Source: Sphingobium soli | GTDB lineage: Bacteria; Pseudomonadota; Alphaproteobacteria; Sphingomonadales; Sphingomonadaceae | Assembly (NCBI RefSeq): GCF_020782245.1 | Contig: NZ_JAJGNP010000011.1 | Span: 1 to 64,000, forward strand | DNA length: 64,000 nt | Direction of reading: 5' to 3' | Shown: in pieces, positions 25,904 to 33,770 of the stretch | How the letters are laid out: each line of letters begins with the position of its first letter | Position numbering within the stretch: position 1 is the first letter of the stretch | Made by a program: the position numbers and the translations under genes | Notes under the pieces: generated by a model | The model's input: only the letters and a program-made list of their open reading frames with translations | What the model was told of the DNA's origin: nothing | The model's database searches: none

Positions 25904-28900
25904 ATGCGTCGCATGATCCGCTTGCCCGCGCTGATTGGCAGTCTCGCCAGCTTGTTCGTCGCCTCCCCCGCTTATGCCCTGGAAACAAGCTTCCACACCT
26001 ATGACGGCTTTGCCGAGACTGTGGATGCCTTTCGGCTCGTATCGATGATCTTTGCCGATCCGCGCTACGAGACGCTGGTGCTGATCGTCGCGGTCGTCGG
26101 AATGGCGCTTGGCGCGGTGCTCGCCATGATCCGTGGCACGGGCATGGGGCTGGTTGCTTTTGGCCTCCAGATGCTGGTTGGCATCGGGCTGTTCGTCGGC
26201 CTTGTTGCGACGACGGGCACCGTCGATGTCTATGATCGGGTGCGCAACGCCTATCAGCCGGTCGGAGACGTTCCCAATCTCATAGTTCTGGTGGCGGGCG
26301 TCACCAACATGATGGAACGGGCGCTCGCCGAGACGATCGACGACAATACGCTCGACCCGCATGCCAAGCTCGAGTTCGGCGCGGGCGGCCATGCGTTCGA
26401 TCTGTTTCTCAATGCTGTAAGCCCGCGCGGGCCGATGACCGATGCGTTTCTCGATGCGACGATCATGGATTATGTCCGCCAATGCTATCCGGTCGCCCGT
26501 GTCTCTCCGGCCTACGGCATCGATGACGACCAGCTTTTCCGTACCAGTTCGGACCTCCCCTCATCCTTCGCCGCGATGGCGGGGCCGTCGACCTTCAGCA
26601 CCGTCTTCACCGCCTCGGACAAGGGCGGAACGACGGTCAGCTGCAACGAGGCCTGGACGCATATCGCCGACCGGCTCTCCGACCCGGCGATCTTCGAGGG
26701 CTATTCCTCTCAGGTCTGCCAGCGCACCGGCTATGACATCGCCAAGGCGGATCAACTTGCGCGCTGCCGCAGCAATCTGGCTGAGATGGGTGACATGATG
26801 CTGGGAACGCCGCTCACCGTCCAGGCCTTCTTCACCAACCTCCTGCTTGGAAACAGCGTGGGCGATGTACTGTTCGAGGACAGCCCAGCGACGGCCGCTC
26901 GCGTCATGGCCAATCGCGCGGTGGTGGCGGGCGGCCTTGCCACCATGTCGACCGCCAATGAATGGATGCCGACGATCCGGGCCACGGTGTTCGGGATCAT
27001 GCTCTTCATGATGCCGATCGCGCTGCTGTTCATCCTCACCCCGATCAACCTGCGGGTCGCGAGCTTTGCGCTGGGCCTCTTCGTGTTCGTGGCGCTCTGG
27101 GGCGTCATCGACGCAGGCATCTATCAACTGACCCTGGGACGCGCGATGGCGGTCTTGGCCGAGATGCGCTCCAGTCATGTTTCGGCCACGACCTGGATGC
27201 TTGCCCCCTCCTCCGCAATGAAGGCGCTCGCCATTTTCGGCAGCTTCCGCACGGCGGCGGCAGGCCTTGCCGGTGCCTTCGTGTTCACGGTGTTCCGCTT
27301 CTCGGGCAACGTTTTCTCGTCTTTCACCGGCGGGTCGCTCGGGGTACAGGCCCAGGGATCGGCGGCGGCGGCGGGGGTCTCGACCACAGAAGGCTTCGCC
27401 TCGGCGCTGGAGGCCCAAGCCTCCGCCATGGGCACAGGCAGCCGCCGCTCGGCCGCTTCGGGGTTCGGGGATTTTGGTGAGCGCTCGACCTTCGGCACCA
27501 ACCGCAGCTTCGGCGCGGCGGGTGCCGTCGACGCAGCACATGGCGGTGGGGCACCGGGCAGTGCGGCGATGGGTCTGGGATCGATCGACGCCGCCCGCGA
27601 ACTGGGCGGCCTTGCGCCCGCCCTGCACGGCCGAGACCTCAACGATCCGGCGACGGCCAGCGCTGTGCGCGCCGCTGCGGCGACCGGCGCGATCCATAAT
27701 TTTGCCGAGAAGGATGCTCTGCGCAGTCTTGGAACCAGCTATTTCGGGAAAGGCGAAGCGGGCGAGAAGGCATTTGGCGCTTTCACCCAAGGTCTGGTCC
27801 AGTGGCGGGCTTTCGGCGACACCCGCGCCTATGGCATGATGATGCAGGCGGCGACGCGGCACTTCGAGCGCGGCGGATATTCTCCGCAGGACGCGGCGCT
27901 CAAGGCAAGCGGCGTCATCGCAGAGGCAAGCGCCGATCCCACCTTCGCCAAGCTCATCGCCAACAGCTATGCGCAGGAGGAGATGTTGCGCAATGATCTG
28001 ACCTCGGCCCAGGTCCAGGTTGGCGCCATGGAGGGCCGTCGCGATTATGCGGGTGACCGGGTCACCCAGGTGGAACGGCGCAATGTCGCGACCGAACAGG
28101 CCCATCGGACGGGCGGCAACGAGGGTCAGCGCGACGCCGCAGGCATGCTCGGTCTTCCTGTTGATGAAATGAGTCGCCGCATCGCCTTCATCAATGCTCT
28201 CTCCGGCGAAGCGCGCTCCTCCGCCATCACCCAACTCTCCCGCGCTACTGGCCGCAATGAGGCCCAAGTCACCAAGGCCCTCGAAACCTATCGGGCGGCG
28301 ACCGATCTTGGCACGGCGGATGGGGCGACGGCCGAAGCCGCGCGCGAAGGCACCAGCGTTTACGGTCGGACCCGGGAGGCCGCCGGCTACGATTTTGCCG
28401 AGCGGTCGGGCAAGCTCGACGCCCAGAAGGAGATCGGGCATGACGGCACGCGCGGCGCCGCCCGGATCGGCGAGCAGCGGCGTCAGTCGGAGAGTTTCGG
28501 TTTCGCGCAAGGTGCCGAGGCGGCCGGCATGTCGACGCGCGAGGCCGCCCGCCTCGACAGCTTCATTCGGGCGCTGGCGGATACGAGTGGCAATCAGCTC
28601 GACATGGCGGAAGGCGGCGCTGAAGGCATCGCCGACCGGGCACGAAACGTCCGGATGACCAGCATTGTCGAGCGCGAGCGTCTGTCACGTATGCAGGCGC
28701 TCTTGCGGGCCAACGGCATCGAAATGAGCAAGCGCCAGATCGCCATGGACCAGAATGGCGATTTCAGGATGAATCTCACCCCGGCGACGGCCGCCCAGAT
28801 GTGGCAGGCCGGCCTGCTCAACGAGAGCCAGCTCGGCGCGGTCGCCAATGGCGGCCATGCCCGCTTCAGCTTGGCTCATAATGACCTCCTCGTTTCGAGC

Positions 28901-29632
28901 AGCGCAGGGTTCGCAAAATCGGCTCGCAACGACACAAGCACGCGGTTCGAGGCGGGCAAGCAGGCTGGACCCGACACGATCGAGCATTTCATGGGCGGTG
29001 GTGCCGAAGGTCACGCCGCCATGGCGAATTGGCTCAAGGGCGGGTTCGAGATGGACCGGAAGGGCAATTGGCGCTTGAAGCCGCAAATAGCGGACACGCT
29101 ACAGCGCGATGTGCAGGCCATTATTTCGCAGACAGGGTGGGATCGCTCAATCGCCCGATTTGCACAGGATCAGAACACGTTCAGCATATCAGCGCAGGGC
29201 GAGATTGGAGGTTCAACATCGAGTGGGCGCAGCCAAAGCCGCAAATCGCAACCGAATGCTGCCGCTGGCCGAGTGAGCGGATCAATCGGTTTTTCAAGCC
29301 AGGAGACAGGATCGACCAACGAAGTTGCTAGCGCTCAACTCAACATAGTGAATTATGATGTCCGCCAGGCAATTTCAAATGCCGAGCAGGCTGCCTCCAA
29401 ATCCGGGAACCCCGCGGATGCGTTCGCCGGTCACCTTGCAACCGATATTCTTGGTCCGCAGGGCTTGCGGAATAGATATTTGCGCGAAGCAGATAGCGGT
29501 CGCGGCACCACAGACATTAGCGCGCCTGTCACATCTCTGGAGCAATCGTCGATCCTTCGCACAGGCCGCCTTTCGACAGATCTCGGGCACGGACCAACGG
29601 ATGGAAATCCAGCGTTTAAGACCCGCGATTGA
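25904..29632 (+). CDS. traG: TraG, mating-pair stabilisation and (in F) entry-exclusion protein
   Basis: A 1242-residue inner-membrane protein. The N-terminal half has the usual TraG helices (LVLIVAVVGMALGAVLAM; MLFMMPIALLFIL; LGLFVFVALWGVIDAG), followed by a long Gly/Ala/Arg-rich periplasmic or translocated domain. AAGGATC lies before ATG 25904. From about 29100 (last 175 residues) base composition falls from roughly 65% to the low 50s percent GC by eye, and residues become Ser/Asn/Gln-rich, so the C-terminus looks exchanged. In F and SXT this end of TraG recognises the exclusion protein. Its 3' end overlaps the convergent gene by 17 bases. Confidence 0.9.
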   Translation: MRRMIRLPALIGSLASLFVASPAYALETSFHTYDGFAETVDAFRLVSMIFADPRYETLVLIVAVVGMALGAVLAMIRGTGMGLVAFGLQMLVGIGLFVGLVATTGTVDVYDRVRNAYQPVGDVPNLIVLVAGVTNMMERALAETIDDNTLDPHAKLEFGAGGHAFDLFLNAVSPRGPMTDAFLDATIMDYVRQCYPVARVSPAYGIDDDQLFRTSSDLPSSFAAMAGPSTFSTVFTASDKGGTTVSCNEAWTHIADRLSDPAIFEGYSSQVCQRTGYDIAKADQLARCRSNLAEMGDMMLGTPLTVQAFFTNLLLGNSVGDVLFEDSPATAARVMANRAVVAGGLATMSTANEWMPTIRATVFGIMLFMMPIALLFILTPINLRVASFALGLFVFVALWGVIDAGIYQLTLGRAMAVLAEMRSSHVSATTWMLAPSSAMKALAIFGSFRTAAAGLAGAFVFTVFRFSGNVFSSFTGGSLGVQAQGSAAAAGVSTTEGFASALEAQASAMGTGSRRSAASGFGDFGERSTFGTNRSFGAAGAVDAAHGGGAPGSAAMGLGSIDAARELGGLAPALHGRDLNDPATASAVRAAAATGAIHNFAEKDALRSLGTSYFGKGEAGEKAFGAFTQGLVQWRAFGDTRAYGMMMQAATRHFERGGYSPQDAALKASGVIAEASADPTFAKLIANSYAQEEMLRNDLTSAQVQVGAMEGRRDYAGDRVTQVERRNVATEQAHRTGGNEGQRDAAGMLGLPVDEMSRRIAFINALSGEARSSAITQLSRATGRNEAQVTKALETYRAATDLGTADGATAEAAREGTSVYGRTREAAGYDFAERSGKLDAQKEIGHDGTRGAARIGEQRRQSESFGFAQGAEAAGMSTREAARLDSFIRALADTSGNQLDMAEGGAEGIADRARNVRMTSIVERERLSRMQALLRANGIEMSKRQIAMDQNGDFRMNLTPATAAQMWQAGLLNESQLGAVANGGHARFSLAHNDLLVSSSAGFAKSARNDTSTRFEAGKQAGPDTIEHFMGGGAEGHAAMANWLKGGFEMDRKGNWRLKPQIADTLQRDVQAIISQTGWDRSIARFAQDQNTFSISAQGEIGGSTSSGRSQSRKSQPNAAAGRVSGSIGFSSQETGSTNEVASAQLNIVNYDVRQAISNAEQAASKSGNPADAFAGHLATDILGPQGLRNRYLREADSGRGTTDISAPVTSLEQSSILRTGRLSTDLGHGPTDGNPAFKTRD

Positions 29633-30059
29633 TGTAGCCGGGATTGAGTGGATTTAGCGGACTGCCGAGCCAAAATACACCGGAGCTAGGCTCAAGCGGA
29701 TCAACCTCCTTTGGCATGCCCGATGGGCCAAGCCTTCGCTTTCTCCAGTATTCCTCCTCGTCGAATTCATCGTTCTCAAGAGCGGGCAAGCTGGCTAGCC
29801 AGCGTTTGAGAAATCCGAACGAGAGAACGAGCGCCATCACAGGAGGGAAGAAGACGATGTTGAGATATCCTCCAAACGCCGAATGATAGATCGACGCTAA
29901 CCCATCAAACCGAATGGCAGCGAGCATGCCAAGCCAATAGGCTGGCACGCCGCTCCACCAGAGCTTCGCGTACCAGGGTCGCCAAAGCCAATTCCTGAGA
30001 CGAAGTTCGCCGGGATCCCGATCCGCATCATTGGGTTCAAAGGTTGCAGCCATCATCAA
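29616..30059 (-). CDS. two-helix membrane protein convergent with traG, candidate entry-exclusion factor
   Basis: A 147-residue protein with two likely membrane segments (YAKLWWSGVPAYWLGMLAAI and YLNIVFFPPVMALVLSFGFL) and a soluble acidic/basic C-terminus. Three successive ATG codons (30059, 30056, 30053) follow GAGGAATTG; the exact start is uncertain. No family is recognised. Its place beside the 3' end of traG, its size and its membrane nature resemble TraS/Eex exclusion proteins, but that is positional inference without sequence support. GC is lower than in the tra operon. Confidence 0.55.
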   Translation of the reverse strand: MMMAATFEPNDADRDPGELRLRNWLWRPWYAKLWWSGVPAYWLGMLAAIRFDGLASIYHSAFGGYLNIVFFPPVMALVLSFGFLKRWLASLPALENDEFDEEEYWRKRRLGPSGMPKEVDPLEPSSGVFWLGSPLNPLNPGYINRGS

Positions 30060-30349
30060 TTCCTCTTCGCCGAACCTACCATCTTGGAGCCGCGCGGAAA
30101 ATAGCTAACGCTCCGGAAACAGGAAGTTTCGTCCTCCCGTCAGTTGGTTAACCAAGATCCGATCACTCCAATCCCCTGCTACCCTTCGCGTCCTCCCCCT
30201 TCCCTTCGTCGGTGCCCCATTTCGGGTTCAGTTTTCGCTCTCACAAAATGCCGTAGCCATCAGATAAATCGAGCAAATCAATTGATTTTCCTGCGATTCC
30301 GGGGCATCATTTCTTTTGGCCGGGCAGACCTCATTCAAGAGGTTGATTG
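30060..30349. promoter_or_regulatory. AT-rich divergent regulatory region with two palindromes
   Basis: Between the divergent membrane-protein and alpA genes. TTGGTTAACCAA (30144-30155) is a perfect 12-bp palindrome and AAATCAATTGATTT (30275-30288) a perfect 14-bp palindrome. The second lies about 60 bases before alpA, where an operator would be expected. No unambiguous promoter boxes were identified. Confidence 0.5.
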
Positions 30350-30628
30350 ATGCCTAAAAAAGTTTCGATGCCCCCGGACACTGCGGAGCTCGTCACATCT
30401 TCTGCGAAGGATCGTCGCATTGATTCCCTCTGGCGCATTGCCATGGTTGCTCAGCGGACTGGTCTCTCACGCGCAACAATCTACAGATTGGAAGCGGCGG
30501 GCAACTTCCCCAGTCGCCAGCAAATCAGTCCAAGATGCGTTGGATGGTATGGCAGCGACATCGAGGATTTTATCGCAAACCCACAGGCCTTCATACGGTC
30601 GGTCACGAGGCGATCCCCGCCCCGATGA
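30350..30628 (+). CDS. AlpA family transcriptional regulator
   Basis: A 92-residue MerR/excisionase-like winged helix protein: MVAQRTGLSRATIYRLEAAGNFPSRQQISPRCVGWYGSDIEDFI is the AlpA signature. GAGGTTGA lies upstream of ATG 30350. AlpA proteins regulate integrase or excision genes in P4-type elements, which fits the integrase 3 kb downstream. Confidence 0.9.
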   Translation: MPKKVSMPPDTAELVTSSAKDRRIDSLWRIAMVAQRTGLSRATIYRLEAAGNFPSRQQISPRCVGWYGSDIEDFIANPQAFIRSVTRRSPPR

Positions 30629-30666
30629 TAGCCGGCTCCAATAAATACTAATCGCCGCTCTTGTCT

Positions 30667-30689
30667 ATGCGCCAAGTTCGTTGGCGTAT
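30667..30689 (+). terminator. hairpin downstream of alpA
   Basis: CGCCAA (30670-30675) pairs with TTGGCG (30681-30686) around a GTTCG loop, with three further weak pairs outside. No T-run follows, so intrinsic termination is doubtful; it may cap the alpA transcript. Confidence 0.35.
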
Positions 30690-30723
30690 GATAGCCGGGC
30701 AGTGTTCGTCGGTAAGACTGGAT

Positions 30724-30763
30724 CGTGGTTCCACGACCTCGGCGACGTGTATTGACATTGTCA
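30724..30763. promoter_or_regulatory. candidate promoter and operator of the toxin-antitoxin pair
   Basis: CGTGGTTCCACG (30724-30735) is a 5+2+5 inverted repeat. TGACATTGTCA (30753-30763) is a second one that overlaps TTGACA (30752-30757), a good -35 box; a -10 would fall near CATATC at about 30775. Palindromes over the promoter fit autoregulation by a DUF1778 antitoxin, as known for TacA/AtaR-type systems. Confidence 0.45.
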
Positions 30764-30806
30764 TGACGGATCGACATATCGGGTATCTGAAAGAAAGCTT
30801 GGAACC

Positions 30807-31115
30807 ATGGCACAGACCGCACAACCTCATTCTACCCGCCGTACTCCAGCGCCCAAGAATGATGTCATTCAGATTCGTGCCTCTGCAAGCATGAAAGCCA
30901 TCCTCACCCGCGCTGCGTCTTTACGTGGTCAGAAGCTCTCCGAGTTCATGCTCGACAGCGCACGCCGGGAAGCCGAAGATGCGATCCTGGACCAGCGCAC
31001 GTTCTTTCTGGACGCAGAGCAGCACGAGCAGTTCCTGGCAACGCTAGATTCTTCCCCGGCGCCGTCAGAGCAGCTAAAAAAGCTGATGCAGCGGAAGCCG
31101 TCCTGGGAACGCTGA
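30807..31115 (+). CDS. DUF1778 (TacA-type) antitoxin
   Basis: A 102-residue ribbon-helix-helix antitoxin: after a basic leader come VIQIRASASMKAILTRAASLRGQKLSEFMLDSARREAEDAI and an acidic C-terminal arm with RTFFLDAEQHEQFLATLDS, which in the family wraps the GNAT toxin. It would both neutralise the toxin and repress the operon. It is 21 bases upstream of the toxin gene. Confidence 0.92.
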   Translation: MAQTAQPHSTRRTPAPKNDVIQIRASASMKAILTRAASLRGQKLSEFMLDSARREAEDAILDQRTFFLDAEQHEQFLATLDSSPAPSEQLKKLMQRKPSWER

Positions 31116-31136
31116 CGGTCGGTTCGCGAGCGATCC

Positions 31137-31667
31137 ATGGCAGAAATTCGCGTCACCGCGCCTGAGCGCTTGGCCGCACAACATGAAGTCAACGACTTCA
31201 CGAATGGCGTGCATGAATCGCTCGATGCATGGTTGCATGATCGGGCGCTCGCAAGCGAAGGCAATTCGGCGCGTACCTACGTGGTGTGCGACGCGGCACA
31301 GCGCCAAAGGGTGGTCGGCTACTACACGATCACCACTGCGATGGAGCAGCGCGTGGCGCTGCCATCCGCAAAGCTGCGCCGCGGAATGCCCGAGCAAGTG
31401 CCGCTGCTACTGGTTGCCCGGCTCGCGGTCGATGCGAGATTTCAAGGTATTGGGCTTGGCGCCGACCTGTTGGCAGATGCGCTTCGCCGCTGCGCGGCAG
31501 CATCGGAAATCGTTGGTGCCAGGGCCGTGGTCGTTCATGCGATCGATGAAAAGGCGGCCGCATTCTACGCTCGGCATGGTTTCATAGCTTCGCCTTTAGG
31601 CGAACTGGTTCTGCTGTTGCCCATGGAATCGGTCAGGTCGCTATTAGATGAAAAAGCCGTCAGCTAG
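31137..31667 (+). CDS. GNAT toxin (TacT type) of a type II toxin-antitoxin system
   Basis: A 176-residue GNAT acetyltransferase with the TacT-like layout: F.NGVHESLDAWLHDRAL near the start, VVGYYTITTA, LLVARLAVDARFQGIGLGADLL (acetyl-CoA loop) and the catalytic-region AAAFYARHGF. Known members acetylate the amino group of charged tRNAs and stop translation. Paired with the DUF1778 antitoxin, it probably stabilises the integrated element. Confidence 0.92.
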   Translation: MAEIRVTAPERLAAQHEVNDFTNGVHESLDAWLHDRALASEGNSARTYVVCDAAQRQRVVGYYTITTAMEQRVALPSAKLRRGMPEQVPLLLVARLAVDARFQGIGLGADLLADALRRCAAASEIVGARAVVVHAIDEKAAAFYARHGFIASPLGELVLLLPMESVRSLLDEKAVS

Positions 31668-31780
31668 CCAGATCGCGAAAACCTGAGGCGAATATTTGTC
31701 GTTTGCGCTCACTGCAGGTTAATGATCTAGGTCAGAAATATTGTGATTTCACATCATTAGAAGTCGCGACAGGTAGTTGG

Positions 31781-32044
31781 ATGAGCAGCGTAGCGACACA
31801 GGTTCTGGCAACAATTAGCGCTCCTTACGGGACGGATCTTTCTGCGCATGAGTTGGCCAAACTTCTCATCGATGTGCAAAGCGCGAACGCCTTCAACGCT
31901 CTCGTCTTTTCATTCTTCTCCGAGGTCCCTCCTGGCATTCAAAGGAAGTTTCTCATCGAGATGGGTGTCGATGCTTTAGCGGTCAGGAAGGTTGCGGATC
32001 AGTTTTCGAGGCTTTCGGGCTGTGCATTACCGCTTGCGACATAA
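31781..32044 (+). CDS. hypothetical protein
   Basis: An 87-residue helical protein from ATG 31781 (MSSVATQVLATISAPYGTDLSAHELAKLLIDVQ); the frame is open to TTG 31703 but without a better ribosome site. No family recognised. Lies between the toxin gene and the convergent integrase in low-GC DNA. Support is open frame and composition only. Confidence 0.4.
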   Translation: MSSVATQVLATISAPYGTDLSAHELAKLLIDVQSANAFNALVFSFFSEVPPGIQRKFLIEMGVDALAVRKVADQFSRLSGCALPLAT

Positions 32045-32073
32045 CGTTTGTGGGAAATGGATTCCCACAAACG
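32045..32073. terminator. perfect 12-bp hairpin between convergent genes
   Basis: CGTTTGTGGGAA (32045-32056) pairs perfectly with 32062-32073 around the loop ATGGA. It begins just after a stop codon and faces the end of the integrase gene, so it can act on transcripts from both sides. There is no T-run, so it may need a partner factor or serve as a recombination or processing site. Confidence 0.5.
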
Positions 32074-32128
32074 CAACGCCTTTCCATGGCAAATCTCCGC
32101 TTGGACCTAATGGACAGAATCGACTGGC

Positions 32129-33514
32129 CTAACGTCGGGCCGGCCTGAACTGGATGATGTTTGGCCCAGTTGGCGTGCTCTCCCAGCGTGAGAGCGTCCT
32201 TCCTTTGACCATTTTCACATTCACCAAGGCGAATGGATTTTCCAGCCCGTCGCCGATCAGGTCAGCCCAAGCCTGCAACATCTCCCGACGCGGCTTAAAA
32301 TAGCGTGCGCGGTTATAGGCCCATTCCGACGCCGATACGCCCTTGGGCACATGCGACAGTACAAGATCGATGATCATGCGATCGCCGTCACGCTCGAGTT
32401 CTGCAGCTCGTTCGTTCATCACGGTCGAAAAAGCCGAACGCCAGCCGTGCGGCACCATCTTCCCTTTGTAGGCGCCATTCCCGATCCGCTTGTATAAGGT
32501 GCTGACAGCCGCGTCACTCATCGGCAGACGCCAGGACCTGCTGCTCGGAAAGACGAGGCTGAACTTTCCGGTGAGTACCCTTACGGCTCGAAGCGTTTCG
32601 ACGGCCTGCCAAGAGAGCGGCACGTCGTGGCCGAACGCGGCATTGCTTTTGTCCTCGACCGCCAGCTTCATCCGCTCGGCGGGAATCCGCCAGATTGCCG
32701 CGGGCGCAGGCTTGTCGGGATCTTCCCAGTCGATACCTTCAAACTCGTCCCACTCAGCAGTTCGAAGGACGCCGACACGGACGGCGGTGAGAGCAAGCAG
32801 CCGGGAGGCAAGTTTGCTCAACGGGCCACCGGTCGAGAGATCGACGCGTTTCTGAAATTCGCGCAGCTGCGATACGCGCGTGAGCGCTGGTTGCTTGATC
32901 CCCGGAGGCGAGCGCTTCAGCGCATCAGCGACGATCTCGACGCTAACGATCGTTTCTGTGGTCACCAGGCCCTCGCCGCGAGCGCGCTTGAGAATACCCA
33001 GGATGTAGCCGCGGACCCGCTTCGCAGTTTCTATCGCGCCCCGACGTTCGATTTTCCGGAGTGCGATCAGTACCATTTCGCTGGTGACCTGACTGACAGG
33101 CAGCTTCCCGAACTCGGGATAGATGTCCTTCTCGATCCTCGATCGTACCCTGAAGGCATTGGCGGCAGACCACCAAGGCTCGTTCTCCGTGAGCCATTCT
33201 TCGGCCTTGGCGCGAAAACTGGCGTCCGCCTGAACTACGGCCTGCGCCTTTCGTCGGAGAAACTCCACTGCAGGGTCGATGCCCTGCCGGAGCAACTCGC
33301 GTGCCTCTTTTTGCCTATCACGCGCTTCGGCAAGCCCGACCTCGGGGAACAGCCCGAAAGTGACAAGCTTCTCGCGATCAGCAAAATGATATCTGAACCG
33401 CCACGACTTCGCGCCGGCCTTTGTTACATAGAGATAGAGACCAGCAGAATCGGTCATCTTGTAGTTCCGCCCGGTGGCGGCGGCGTTTTTCGCTTCAGCG
33501 TATGTAAGAGTCAT
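32129..33514 (-). CDS. P4-type tyrosine recombinase (integrase)
   Basis: A phage-integrase family protein of about 461 residues: N-terminal DUF4102 domain (LTYAEAKNAAATGRNYKMTDSAGLYLYVTKAG; LVTFGLFPEVGLAEAR), a SAM-like core-binding domain (about 100-180) and the catalytic domain with Arg I (ALTAVRVGVLR), HGWRSAF (His-x-x-Arg), LSHVP and a C-terminal YNRARYF with the nucleophile Tyr. ATG 33514 is preferred; the frame is open to 33628 but the extra 38 residues are read from repeats. It sits next to a tRNA 3' end and is transcribed away from it, the normal layout for tRNA-targeting elements. Confidence 0.92.
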   Translation of the reverse strand: MTLTYAEAKNAAATGRNYKMTDSAGLYLYVTKAGAKSWRFRYHFADREKLVTFGLFPEVGLAEARDRQKEARELLRQGIDPAVEFLRRKAQAVVQADASFRAKAEEWLTENEPWWSAANAFRVRSRIEKDIYPEFGKLPVSQVTSEMVLIALRKIERRGAIETAKRVRGYILGILKRARGEGLVTTETIVSVEIVADALKRSPPGIKQPALTRVSQLREFQKRVDLSTGGPLSKLASRLLALTAVRVGVLRTAEWDEFEGIDWEDPDKPAPAAIWRIPAERMKLAVEDKSNAAFGHDVPLSWQAVETLRAVRVLTGKFSLVFPSSRSWRLPMSDAAVSTLYKRIGNGAYKGKMVPHGWRSAFSTVMNERAAELERDGDRMIIDLVLSHVPKGVSASEWAYNRARYFKPRREMLQAWADLIGDGLENPFALVNVKMVKGRTLSRWESTPTGPNIIQFRPARR

Positions 33515-33515
33515 C

Positions 33516-33581
33516 GATACCCCAAAAATTGGTTTCGATACCCCCACCGATACCCCACGATTCGTGAGATACCCCGATACA
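33516..33581. repeat. GATACCCC direct repeats upstream of the integrase
   Basis: Four copies of GATACCCC at 33516, 33537, 33549 and 33568, all in the same orientation, plus a partial GATAC at 33576. The first touches the integrase start codon, so they overlap its promoter. They fit arm-type binding sites for the integrase or operator sites for AlpA. Confidence 0.55.
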
Positions 33582-33613
33582 TCCTGAGACATTATGGATG
33601 AAGAACGGCTCAC

Positions 33614-33636
33614 AAATCCCTGATTCACAGGGATTT
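33614..33636. promoter_or_regulatory. perfect 9-bp hairpin near the attachment end
   Basis: AAATCCCTG (33614-33622) pairs with CAGGGATTT (33628-33636) around ATTCA. It lies between the integrase promoter repeats and the tRNA, in the presumed att arm. Role unknown. Confidence 0.4.
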
Positions 33637-33669
33637 ATGATACCGCATAATGTTCATGAAATCGAGTGT

Positions 33670-33745
33670 TGGTGGGCCCGGCAGGACTCGAACCCGCAAC
33701 CTAGCCGTTATGAGCGGCCAGCTCTAACCATTGAGCTACAGGCCC
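33670..33745 (-). tRNA. tRNA with CAT anticodon, probably tRNA-Ile2 (lysidine type); likely att site
   Basis: A 76-nt cloverleaf including encoded CCA: acceptor GGGCCTG with CGGGCCC, D stem GCTC/GAGC, anticodon stem GGCCG/CGGCT with loop CTCATAA, T arm GCGGG-TTCGAGT-CCTGC. CAT reads Met or, if C34 becomes lysidine, Ile AUA. The stem sequence resembles alphaproteobacterial tRNA-Ile(CAT) rather than the elongator or initiator Met as I remember them. Its 3' end faces the integrase, so the element probably integrated into it and left it intact. Confidence 0.85.
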
Positions 33746-33770
33746 CACCTTAGGCGTCGGATAGGCAGCA

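Noticed and set aside
24398..26482. 694-codon open frame opposite traH and the start of traG
   Set aside because: His/Arg-rich shadow text crossing two real genes; no family features.
26561..28510. 649-codon open frame opposite traG
   Set aside because: Shadow of the Ala/Gly-rich TraG codons.
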